From the NCBI RefSeq assembly GCF_000315915.1, contig NC_020192.1:248001-312000 (forward strand): a stretch of DNA of 64,000 nt. Reading direction: 5' to 3'. Position numbers and translations under genes: made by a program. This document shows, one piece after another, positions 27,901 through 35,946 of this stretch (positions are counted from its first letter, which is position 1; every line of letters begins with the position of its first letter). The notes under the pieces were generated by a model. It ran no database searches and was not told the DNA's origin. It worked only from the letters and a program-made list of their open reading frames with translations. Source of the stretch: Henningerozyma blattae CBS 6284. Lineage: Eukaryota > Ascomycota > Saccharomycetes > Saccharomycetales > Saccharomycetaceae.

Positions 27901-30334
27901 TCGCAGACTTGGCGTGAACAGTCAAAGTGGTCAAATCAGGCTTGGTTAATTTCTCATACTCAGCTGCAGATACAACCTTGTTGTTCATACCAGCAGCATG
28001 TTTAGCAATAGTCTCCAAATCAGGGTTCTTCATCTTGTTGTAATCTTCGTCTGACACCAACTTGTGGTTCGCAGACTTGGCGTGAGCAGTCAAAGCGGTC
28101 AAATCAGGATTGGTCAATTTCTCGTACTCAGCCGCAGATACAACCTTGTTGTTCATACCAGCAGCATGTTTAGCAATAGTCTCCAAATCAGGGTTCTTCA
28201 TCTTGTTGTAATCTTCGTCTGACACCAACTTGTGGTTCGCAGACTTGACGTGAACAGTCAAAGCGGTCAAATCAGGCTTGGTCAATTTCTCGTACTCAGC
28301 CGCAGAAACAACCTTGCTATCAGCTTGTTCAGCAAATTTGGAGATAGCCTGCAAGTCTGGGTGAGTCAATTTCTCGTACTCAGCCGCAGAAACAACCTTG
28401 CTATCAGCTTCTTCAGCAAATTTGGAGAGAGCCTGCAAGTCTGGGTGAGTCAATTTCTCGTACTCAGCTGCAGAAACAACCTTGCTATCAGCTTGTTCAG
28501 CAAATTTGGAAATAGCCTGCGAGTCTGGGTGAGTCAATTTCTCGTACTCAGTTGCAGATACAACCTTGTTGTTCATACCAGCAGCATGTTTAGCAATAGT
28601 CTCCAAATCAGGGTTCTTCATCTTGTTGTAATCTTCGTCTGACACCAACTTGTGGTTCGCAGACTTGGCGTGAGCAGTCAAAGCGGTCAAATCAGGCTTG
28701 GTCAATTTCTCGTACTCAGCCGCAGAAACAACCTTGCTATCAGCTTCTTCAGCAAACTTGGAAATAGCCTGCAAGTCTGGGTGAGTCAATTTCTCGTACT
28801 CAGCCGCAGAAACAACCTTGCTATCAGCTTCTTCAGCAAACTTGGAGATAGCCTGCAAGTCTGGGTGAATCAATTTCTCATATTCAGAATCAGTCAAAAC
28901 TTTAGCATTTATGTCTTTAGCCAATTGTTTAATTTTATTGAAGTCTGGGTGTTGTAGATTTTCGAATATTTTTTTTTCCATAATACATTGTCCAATAGCC
29001 TTAGCATATAAGGTTAGAGTTTCCAAATTTGGGTTTTTCAAATTTTTTATGATTGTCTCATTTTGTAATTGTTCATCTTTATTTAAAACTTTATACCCAT
29101 CATTTGTTAATCTATTAATTATAACTTTGTCAGATAAAGTTGATAAAGATTTTAAAGTTTTATAATTATCTTTGGTTAAAAGAACAAAATCCCTTTTAAT
29201 TAAGATATCTTTTAATTGATTGAAATTTAAATTTGTTAAATTTTCTAAACTATTATATCTTTCCTTTGGTAAAAGAATCATATCATTTAATTCCACAAAT
29301 TTTTCGACTTCATTCAATGTTAACGGACAATTACTTTGAGAAAGACTTTTAATTGAAGAAGAATCCATAGAGTTAATAACTAATTCACCATTAGAATCGA
29401 ATTTCAATGAATCTTGAGAAATGGAAGAAGATCTGGAAGATTTTGTTTGTGAATTAATTTGTTCATTTTGCTGTTTAAATCTTAATTTTTCAATTTCCTC
29501 TTTTAATTGAGAATTTGTATCTTGTAATTGTGTAATAATTGAATTTGAAGAAGAAGGTGGTGTATTTATACTTAATTTTTTGGAGTTTTGATTATTTAAT
29601 TTAGATTGTAAAGCATCATTTTCATCATTCAAATTTGAAATTCTTTCATTCAAATTATTGATTTCGTTATTATAATTGAATTTAATTTTATTGATATCTT
29701 TTTCTAAATTATTTTTCTTTAAATTTAAATCATTTAATGATTTTATTTGATTTTCAATCGAAGAATTTTTACTATCTAATTCATCATTTAATTTCAGCAT
29801 TTTCATTTTCATGGAATTATAATCTTTGTTTATTGATTTCAATTTGTTTTCCAAATCCCAATTCAGATCTTTCAATTTAATCAACTGAGTTTCATTGGAA
29901 TAATAATTATCAATAATTTTTTTCTTAGAATCTACCAATTTTTCATTTTCAAAAGTAATATCATTGATACTTTTCTCATAATTAATATTATCATTTAATA
30001 ATTTTCTATTTTCCAAAATTAATTTCGAATTAATTTCCATTAGAATAGACATATTATGTTGTAAATCTAAATTTGATGTATTCAAGTTGAAATCTTTCAA
30101 AAACGAAGGACTAATATCTGTGGTGTCCAATTGTGATAAAAGACTATTCAAGATAGGGTTATTGGTATTATTCTTATTGCTAGAGTGTTTGATATCATCT
30201 ATCGAATCTTCAATAATTTTTTGCTTCAAAAGGTCTAATTGTGATTGGATATCTTGGTAATCATTTTTAGCATCATTGTCATCTTGACTGCTACTACTAA
30301 CGGTATTTTTACTAGATTTCTTTCTAGAACCCAT
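24947..30334 (-). CDS. NUM1: Cortical dynein anchor Num1
   Basis: 1795 aa. Num1 anchors dynein and mitochondria at the mother-cell cortex. Layout: low-complexity start; coiled coil about residues 90-300 (long E/K/L/N helices); a repeat region, residues about 460-1245, of about 28 units of 28 aa with HPDL/KPDL/NPDL starts and EYEK or DYNK ends; a Ser/Thr-rich linker; and a C-terminal PH domain (about 1614-1730: EYVYKYYSKFGVGNNERTRHERYFWIHPYTMTLYWS), which binds PI(4,5)P2. Units 488-1075 are nearly identical to one another. S. cerevisiae Num1 is larger (2748 aa) with 64-aa repeats, so the repeat architecture has evolved separately. ATG at 30334 is first in frame. Confidence 0.93.
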   Translation of the reverse strand: MGSRKKSSKNTVSSSSQDDNDAKNDYQDIQSQLDLLKQKIIEDSIDDIKHSSNKNNTNNPILNSLLSQLDTTDISPSFLKDFNLNTSNLDLQHNMSILMEINSKLILENRKLLNDNINYEKSINDITFENEKLVDSKKKIIDNYYSNETQLIKLKDLNWDLENKLKSINKDYNSMKMKMLKLNDELDSKNSSIENQIKSLNDLNLKKNNLEKDINKIKFNYNNEINNLNERISNLNDENDALQSKLNNQNSKKLSINTPPSSSNSIITQLQDTNSQLKEEIEKLRFKQQNEQINSQTKSSRSSSISQDSLKFDSNGELVINSMDSSSIKSLSQSNCPLTLNEVEKFVELNDMILLPKERYNSLENLTNLNFNQLKDILIKRDFVLLTKDNYKTLKSLSTLSDKVIINRLTNDGYKVLNKDEQLQNETIIKNLKNPNLETLTLYAKAIGQCIMEKKIFENLQHPDFNKIKQLAKDINAKVLTDSEYEKLIHPDLQAISKFAEEADSKVVSAAEYEKLTHPDLQAISKFAEEADSKVVSAAEYEKLTKPDLTALTAHAKSANHKLVSDEDYNKMKNPDLETIAKHAAGMNNKVVSATEYEKLTHPDSQAISKFAEQADSKVVSAAEYEKLTHPDLQALSKFAEEADSKVVSAAEYEKLTHPDLQAISKFAEQADSKVVSAAEYEKLTKPDLTALTVHVKSANHKLVSDEDYNKMKNPDLETIAKHAAGMNNKVVSAAEYEKLTNPDLTALTAHAKSANHKLVSDEDYNKMKNPDLETIAKHAAGMNNKVVSAAEYEKLTKPDLTTLTVHAKSANHKLVSDEDYNKMKNPDLETIAKHAAGMNNKVVSAAEYEKLTHPDLQAISKFAEEADSKVVSAAEYEKLTHPDLQALSKFAEQADSKVVSAAEYEKLTKPDLTALTVHAKSANHKLVSDEDYNKMKNPDLETIAKHAAGMNNKVVSAAEYEKLTKPDLTALTAHAKSANHKLVSDEDYNKMKNPDLETIAKHAAGMNNKVVSAAEYEKLTHPDLQAISKFAEQAYSKVVSAAEYEKLTHPDLQAISKFAEEADSKVVSAAEYEKLLHPDITVVKEYADMFESVVTPISEYDTFIKPDLASIATFAENCEMKLLPFEEYEKLSHPDLSAMVEFIETNHKKKVLDAEDYNRIIHPSRKRLSRVAGTIGLKVIPKEDLEVLLHPALHDIIEMAKEKNSFVLSEEEYNKLRNPDLTTLTKFAEGANRKLISEAELKELTQTSSTSVIPENSDEEVNDFVDASDDLKSLMSERSRTLVTSPTKNRNSRLRTQNSLINKKMVKSTNVMDNYSWTKDDVSKAAANMDLLLINKYEYKSLLKNKKTSESNIISTPGELSKKAEELNMISFNVNDTNELFKNANLYLSFDQIKQLADSHNLEVNSISQEKEASKEQDIQDLATQKGMVCIPASSFIATNKSSKPNPSKDVILPSTYYFELIKNGKRQWRKTVTNEELKEECMKRGIIKKKILENESKKNKTIESDEIKTKDFTKPITPTNNDILSNKSSIVSLSSQASGSHTRQSTSSPSTRQSNSPQLSTFRDRHYGKQNTTLRGQASSPTGIPSIPSMNTITSISEPNIIPAITQTVVGEYVYKYYSKFGVGNNERTRHERYFWIHPYTMTLYWSDKNPLIDNPSDGRTRCVPILGVESVVDHNQMPIGLYSESIIIKSEDRTVKFTCTTRQRHNIWYFSLRYLIQRNLEGINLESISQDLMTDTIYGGGIYPIEGESTTDATKRLSNTRHQTRSNSLRTARPGQISRKGLKNSQSMTNMR
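27110..28873 (-). repeat. 21 x 84-bp tandem array inside NUM1
   Basis: 21 in-frame units of 84 bases (28 codons). Three types are recognisable: A (THPDLQAISKFAEEADSKVV), B (TKPDLTALTAHAKSANHKLV) and C (MKNPDLETIAKHAAGMNNKV). B is always followed by C, so BC pairs make 168-base higher-order units: six BC pairs and nine A units. Copies of one type differ by only a few bases, unlike the diverged units on either side. Confidence 0.9.
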
Positions 30335-30947
30335 TATAATGAAGAATATAAGTAAGTAGGTGTAAAAGTCTCTAGAGCTTAACTACAGGTATAATATAAT
30401 AAGGTGTAGGCACTTTTTAATAAATAAAAAAAGAAATAAAAGTTTGAGGGTATGTGGGTAGGAAAGTCAATCAATGTCAAATTCGAGAAACAGAAATAAA
30501 AAAATAAAATATGTATAACAATTTATAAACTAGTTAATAGCAGTGAATCTAAAAGGCAAATACAAAGAGAGAATTAGAGAATTAATATTAAAAATTATTT
30601 TAAAAAAAAAAAATATATTAAAAGCAAAATGCAACGCTCGATAAAAGGTGGAAATAGGTAGTGTACAGTAAATAGGGTATAGTTATTTGTATTGCGGCCG
30701 GTCTTTCGTCAAATATTTCATTCTTTTACATAAAGATTTACATTAAACTTAGAATCAAATGTTTTATTTTTTTATTTTTTAATTTTTTGATTATTATTAT
30801 TATTATTATTTTGTTATTATTATTTCATGATGTAATTGAAAGAAATTGATGATCTTGGCCAGACAGACAGACAAGAACGCGAAAATTAACCCTACTTTTC
30901 AATAGCTCTTTACCTTTATCACGTGTACTTTTGTAACCCTATATTTT

Positions 30948-30955
30948 CCGGGTAA
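30948..30955. promoter_or_regulatory. Reb1-type site CCGGGTAA
   Basis: Exact TTACCCGG on the minus strand, almost equidistant (about 600 bases) from the NUM1 and KGD2 start codons. Confidence 0.6.
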
Positions 30956-31203
30956 TGTGTTTGGGGTCTCTCTTTTTATTTTTTTATTTTATATTTAAAT
31001 TTTTTTTGGGTTTTCATATCCGAGAAATTAGCGCGAGACCGAACCGGAGATGATTTCTTAGCCCCGTGCGATGTTTCTTATTGAGCCGGGCCACATCGGG
31101 TGTAATGGGATCATTTGTTATATGGCATGAGTTATTATTATCAGTCTGTATAAAAATAAAATAAGTGTGAATGATTTTAAGGATCTTCTTTTGACAAGTA
31201 ATA

Positions 31204-31211
31204 ACCAATAA
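31204..31211. promoter_or_regulatory. Hap2/3/4/5 element ACCAATAA
   Basis: Fits ACCAATNA exactly, 340 bases before the KGD2 ATG. KGD2 is a respiratory, Hap-controlled gene in S. cerevisiae. Confidence 0.55.
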
Positions 31212-31550
31212 TTAATCAACTAGATAGAATAAAGATTGAACTGAATTGTTTCATCATCAATCTCTAAATTATTTTAAAATCTCATAACAAAACAAGACTC
31301 GAAAGTGTAAATTATACACACATATTATACTCTTTTCCACCAAACTTATTATATAGTATATTATACTATTTTATTATAATATATTCTATTTTATTAATAA
31401 CATTCTCCAATAGTCCATATTTATTTTACACTCGACTTATATTTTTTATTACTTTTTTATTTCTTATCTTTATTGATTTACTGCATCTATTTATTAAACA
31501 AACAGACCCCGCTCCCCTTATATTTATTTATTCTTTAAACAACATCAAAA

Positions 31551-32909
31551 ATGTTATCCAGATCTGTCCGTAATTCTATTAAATCTCAATCAATCAAATC
31601 AATGAAGTTGGTCCCCACTTCTGCTAAGATATTAGTTTCTCATGAAACTATAAATGCTAATTTGAATAAAAGATGTTATTCAGTTTATAATAAGACCAAT
31701 TATAATAAAAATCAAATTAAATTTACCAATGTAAGTTGTAATTTCAATTACAATTTGAAAAGATTCAATTCTACCTCAGTCAAAGTGCCTCCAATGGCTG
31801 AATCTTTAACTGAAGGTTCTTTGAAGGAATTTTCAAAATCTGTGGGTGAATATATTAAGGAAGATGAATTATTGGCTACTATTGAAACTGATAAGATCGA
31901 TATAGAAGTCAATTCTCCAGTGACTGGGAAGATTGTAAAATTGAATTTCAAACCAGAAGATACTGTCACTGTAGGTGAAGAATTAGCTGTCATTGAACCA
32001 GGTGAAGCTCCTGCTGGTGGTGCTGCTCCAGCTGCTTCTGATGCTGCTCCTACACCAGCCAAGGAAGAAGCTCCTGCTCAGACTCAAGCTGCTCCTGCTC
32101 AGACTCAAGCTGCTGCTCCAGCTGCTTCAAAACCAGCTGCTCCAACTCCAAAAAAGGAAGCTCCACCTGCCATTTCCTTAGAAGAACCAGTACGTACAAC
32201 TTCATTTTCCAGAAATGAAAACAAAATCAAGATGAACCGTATGAGATTAAGAATTGCAGAAAGATTAAAGGAATCTCAAAACACTGCCGCTTCATTAACT
32301 ACTTTCAATGAAGTTGATATGTCTGCAGTATTAGAAATGAGAAAATTATACAAAGATGAAATTATCAAGAAGACCGGTACCAAGTTTGGTTTCATGGGTT
32401 TGTTCTCAAAGGCATCTACTTTAGCCGCTAAGGATATTCCAGGTATCAATGGTGCCATTGTTGATGATTCCATTGTTTATAGAGATTACTGTGATATTTC
32501 TATTGCTGTGGCTACACCAAAAGGTTTAGTGACTCCAGTGATACGTAATGCTGAATCATTATCTGTTTTAGAAATTGAAAACGAAATTGTTAGATTAAGT
32601 ACAAAGGCAAGATCTAATAAATTGACTCTTGAAGATATGACCGGTGGTACTTTTACTATTTCTAATGGTGGTGTGTTTGGTTCTTTAATGGGTACTCCAA
32701 TTATTAATACTCCACAAACTGCCGTCTTAGGTTTACATGGTGTTAAACAAAGACCAGTTACATTGCCAGATGGTAAGATTGAATCAAGACCAATGATGTA
32801 TTTAGCATTGACTTATGACCATAGATTAGTTGATGGTAGAGAAGCTGTGATTTTCTTGAGAACTGTTAAAGAATTGATTGAAGATCCAAGAAAGATGTTG
32901 TTGTTTTGA
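31551..32909 (+). CDS. KGD2: 2-oxoglutarate dehydrogenase E2 subunit
   Basis: 452 aa. Kgd2 is the dihydrolipoyl succinyltransferase core of the mitochondrial 2-oxoglutarate dehydrogenase complex of the TCA cycle, moving the succinyl group from the E1 step to CoA. Residues 1-75 are basic and Asn/Ser-rich, as in a matrix presequence. The lipoyl domain (about 76-145) has ETDKIDIEV with Lys115 as the lipoylation site. An Ala/Pro linker (about 150-205, APAQTQAAPAQTQAAAPA) follows; as in other fungal Kgd2 no clear E1/E3-binding domain is visible. The catalytic domain (about 220-452) ends with YDHRLVDGREAV, with active-site His424 and Asp428. Length agrees with S. cerevisiae (463 aa). Confidence 0.97.
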   Translation: MLSRSVRNSIKSQSIKSMKLVPTSAKILVSHETINANLNKRCYSVYNKTNYNKNQIKFTNVSCNFNYNLKRFNSTSVKVPPMAESLTEGSLKEFSKSVGEYIKEDELLATIETDKIDIEVNSPVTGKIVKLNFKPEDTVTVGEELAVIEPGEAPAGGAAPAASDAAPTPAKEEAPAQTQAAPAQTQAAAPAASKPAAPTPKKEAPPAISLEEPVRTTSFSRNENKIKMNRMRLRIAERLKESQNTAASLTTFNEVDMSAVLEMRKLYKDEIIKKTGTKFGFMGLFSKASTLAAKDIPGINGAIVDDSIVYRDYCDISIAVATPKGLVTPVIRNAESLSVLEIENEIVRLSTKARSNKLTLEDMTGGTFTISNGGVFGSLMGTPIINTPQTAVLGLHGVKQRPVTLPDGKIESRPMMYLALTYDHRLVDGREAVIFLRTVKELIEDPRKMLLF

Positions 32910-33309
32910 GTACCTGAATGAATAAAAAAAAAAAAAGAAATTTTTTCACTCTTTTTTTCTTTAATGTACAATGATTTATATTTTATTTATCTTTTCTTTT
33001 TTTTTTGTTATTCAATTTTCCACTTACTTATTGCAAAAACATTTTTGTGAAATTTTTCTATTTATAACCTTGTTTATATTATATTGATTATTTCATCATT
33101 ATATATTCCTTTTTTTATTTATTTTTCTCTCCAATTTTATGATTTATCAATTTACGAATATTAATTTTTTGGGTTTTCAATTTCACGTACTACTAATTTT
33201 TATATTTTTTATTTGCAATTGAATTTTCAAATTTATAAAAAATAAAGAAAAAAATATTAAATATTACTTTTTTAATAATTGAATCTGAATGAATTTGGTA
33301 TAATTTGTA

Positions 33310-34110
33310 GATTTAATGATTTAAAACATTTTAATGAAATTTAGAGATATAAGAGATTAATCCATAATTTCAATAATTCAAAGGTTCATTATTGAGATAT
33401 TGTTAATTTAATAAACCATTCTTAGTTTTAATATTATTTAGTATTTTCAATAGTATTTAGTTATTTCTTTAAAACATAGTTATTTCAATATATTAATTTT
33501 TTTTCTTTTTCTTTAACAAAAGTATTTTAATTAGATTTAATTACTTTAATGAATCTAACAATCCAAAGGTAATTTAACAATATATGGTTAGTTCAGCATA
33601 TTATTGTTTTGTCTTTTCTTTTTTTAGATAATTTAAGATTTTTAATAAGCTGAAGGTATTTTTATGAGATATGACATATTCATTAAGTCAAAGGGTTCTA
33701 ATGAGATATTATTACTTGCAACAAATAATTAATTAATTTAATAAACTAAAAATATTTGACTAGGGGTAGAGTCAATCTAACAGATTGGTTGGAATCTAAA
33801 TTAAAACTCTAATGTATTTTAATAATCTAAAGGAAACTTAATAATTGAAAAGTACAGTTTGAGCAACAGATCAATTTGAATCTAAATTAACACACTAAGG
33901 ATATGCTAATGAGATGTGGCTAATTCAAAAGATTAAATTACATCAAATTTAATAATTTAAAGTTGTTTTAATTAAAATTAATAGATTAATTAATGTAATA
34001 ATGTATTAGATTAAATAATTTAATAGATTAATTTGAATCTAAAATATTGCATTAATTGCACATAATTAATTAATTTAATTGCACATAATTAATTAATTTA
34101 ATAAACTAAA
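33310..34110. repeat. Degenerate AT-rich tandem-like repeats
   Basis: Recurring words: AATAATCYAAAGG-like at about 33372, 33558, 33643, 33682, 33823 and 33952; GAATCTAAATTA-like at about 33790, 33880 and 34034; TAATGAGATAT-like at about 33386, 33664, 33698 and 33909. A clean 23-base direct repeat ends the block (34054-34099, units starting AATTGCACATAA). Spacing is irregular, so this looks like an old, eroded array. Confidence 0.5.
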
Positions 34111-34744
34111 ATATTTTAAGAAGATTAATTAATAAAAAAATATCATAAACTAAACGTAGTTCATTAACAAAGCTACGTAATAACCGCTATAATAATTGTA
34201 TAGTAACTTTAACAAATACATCACCGTAATAATAACTTTATTAATTCATAGCCACATTAATAAACTTGTTTTTACCGGTAATAATGTGACTTCACTAAGT
34301 TTTAGTTACGTTAACATTGTATAAAACTATTTTGGCCACTTAACCAATAATAACAATTCAAGGCTAGCTCAACATATCTAGTTCAAGATTCAATACTCCA
34401 CTTAATCTATCTATACAGTATATATTTTTTCTTTTTACCCTAAATAATCTTGAATAAATTGCCTAATGCTATTATACCTTTTCTTGTTTGAAATAGGCAC
34501 AAATGGTGTGTGGGTCATTAAGACATAGATATTAACTCCTGGCAACTGATACAAATTAATTTTTCAGGGCCTAAGAGAAAAAAGAAATTATTGAAAAAAA
34601 ATAATAAAAAAAGAAATTATTAGAAAAAAAATAATAAAAAAAGAAAGGTAGAAAACAAGGAAAAAAAACGTTAACTAGGAAAATAAAAGTATTACTGGAG
34701 AAATAGGAAAAACAAAAGTGGAGAAGTAATCCTGAAACTGTAGA

Positions 34745-34808
34745 GTTGTGACGTTGTGACGTTGTGACGTTGTGACGCTGTGACGTTGTGACGTTATGAC
34801 GTTGTGAC
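34745..34808. repeat. 8 x GTTGTGAC tandem array
   Basis: Eight head-to-tail 8-base units, six perfect and two with single changes (GCTGTGAC, GTTATGAC). Junctions create repeated TGACGT words (CRE half-sites). Confidence 0.9.
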
Positions 34809-34942
34809 GTTAATTTCTTATTTTTCTTTGTGCTTGTATTTACTTTCTTTTTAGATATATATCTAATGCTTGATATAAATTTCTTTTTTAAAAGGAACAG
34901 GAAAACGTACCCAACATATCTAAGGCATAGCAGAAAAGTGTA

Positions 34943-34990
34943 CCTATTACAAATCCTATTGCAAGTCCTATTGCAAGCTCCATTGCAAGC
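34943..34990. repeat. 3 x 12-bp TCCTATTGCAAG repeat
   Basis: Two near-perfect copies and one diverged copy (CTCCATTGCAAG) in a row; intergenic. Confidence 0.75.
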
Positions 34991-35517
34991 ACCCCAATAT
35001 ATGCCTGTTGAATTGTAATAGATCGTAGAGGGTCTAATACTACCCAGCAATGCATATCGGAGTTATCAAGAGAGTGTAAGATTAAGAGAGCACAAGAGCA
35101 TGAGAACTATCAGCATTTCCTTTTGCTTTCCATTGCCTCTTTTCTTGCCTCACAGTTTGCCTCTTGTTCTATTATTTGCTTTTTGCTAATAAAAGATTAT
35201 ATCATATTATATCATATCAGGGTGCAAAGCGCTAAATTAGCTGGAAAACAAGGAATTCTATAAGGCAAAGTAAATACCAAATGTATTTGCAAAAAAAAAA
35301 CACATTTCTTTTATTTTTTTTATTGCCAAAAAATTAAATGCCCTTGTCAAGTTTGAATTACAAAAATTATATATTAAAACAATAAAATCTTTCAAGATAC
35401 ATTGCCCCTGTTCACTCAATCATGTGACGTGCAATTTTATTTTAAAATGCAGCATAAATTACAACCTATCGCCCTTGGATTAATCCCGTCAATTCCATAA
35501 ATAAGGGGTAATTCAAG

Positions 35518-35524
35518 CGGGTAA
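35518..35524. promoter_or_regulatory. Reb1-type word CGGGTAA
   Basis: Minus-strand TTACCCG, about 425 bases before the SWI5 ATG. Confidence 0.4.
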
Positions 35525-35705
35525 TATTCCAGCGTGTATTATATATATTTATATATATATTTTTTTAGTTTGTTTTTTACTATGGGCTTTGCTGTTGCTC
35601 TTGTATATCTTTCATCTTGTATAGCTTTGTAAGATTGTAGAATGTATGGATCCGATCTAATCTTATATGCGCGATACCGAAAGTGGGTATTGATGATTAC
35701 CGGAA

Positions 35706-35751
35706 GGGGCAAACGTGCGTGGCATTACTTGATTGGGGCAAACGTAAACAA
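35706..35751 (+). promoter_or_regulatory. Duplicated GGGGCAAACGT with forkhead site in SWI5 promoter
   Basis: GGGGCAAACGT occurs at 35706-35716 and 35735-35745. The second copy runs straight into GTAAACAA (35744-35751), a forkhead (Fkh1/2) site, about 200 bases before SWI5. S. cerevisiae SWI5 is a CLB2-cluster gene driven by Mcm1-Fkh2 with this same GTAAACAA word. A clean Mcm1 box is not seen, only CC-N6-GG matches. Confidence 0.5.
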
Positions 35752-35946
35752 ACGATACTTTTTGAAAAAGATTGAAGTTGATTGATTGTATAAGAAACAA
35801 CGATTCATTAGAGTACTCCAGTTTTTAATTTTACAACAGGTGTGATTTCATTAACACTTTGTATGAAAAATAGTGCTAGTCAAACTACCAGTTTTTTCTA
35901 AAAAAAAAGAGATAAAACTCCAAACAAGCACACTATACAAAGTGAT

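Larger units (their letters stand above)
30335..31550. other. Divergent promoter NUM1/KGD2
   Basis: About 1.2 kb. It holds a Reb1 site near the middle, a GC-richer patch at 31018-31110, and a perfect Hap-complex CCAAT element on the KGD2 side. Flanks are AT-rich with an ATT triplet run (30790-30812). No credible ORF. Confidence 0.55.
32910..35946. other. Gene-poor, repeat-rich 3-kb interval KGD2 to SWI5
   Basis: The longest gene-free stretch. 32910-33300: KGD2 3' flank, extremely AT-rich, with at least one ARS-consensus match (TTTTATATTTT, 33198-33208; chance matches are likely at this composition). 33310-34110: degenerate, satellite-like repeats. 34560-35000: low-complexity DNA with an 8-base array (34745-34808) and a 12-base triplet repeat (34943-34990). 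35400-35946: the SWI5 promoter with a Reb1 word and a forkhead site. Position fits loss of EKI1/CKI1-region genes, but no coding relic is legible. Confidence 0.5.

Noticed and set aside
27185..28957. Several plus-strand ORFs opposite the NUM1 repeats
   Set aside because: They are repetitive antisense shadows of the 84-base units.
34571..35050. 159-codon minus-strand ORF in the gene desert
   Set aside because: Its protein is made of the translated 8-base and 12-base repeats plus Phe/Lys tracts; it has no domain and is probably not coding.
32910..35946. Centromere in the long gap
   Set aside because: AT-rich, but no CACGTG-type CDEI followed by a TTTCCGAA-type CDEIII at suitable spacing was seen, and no centromere lies in the matching S. 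cerevisiae regions.
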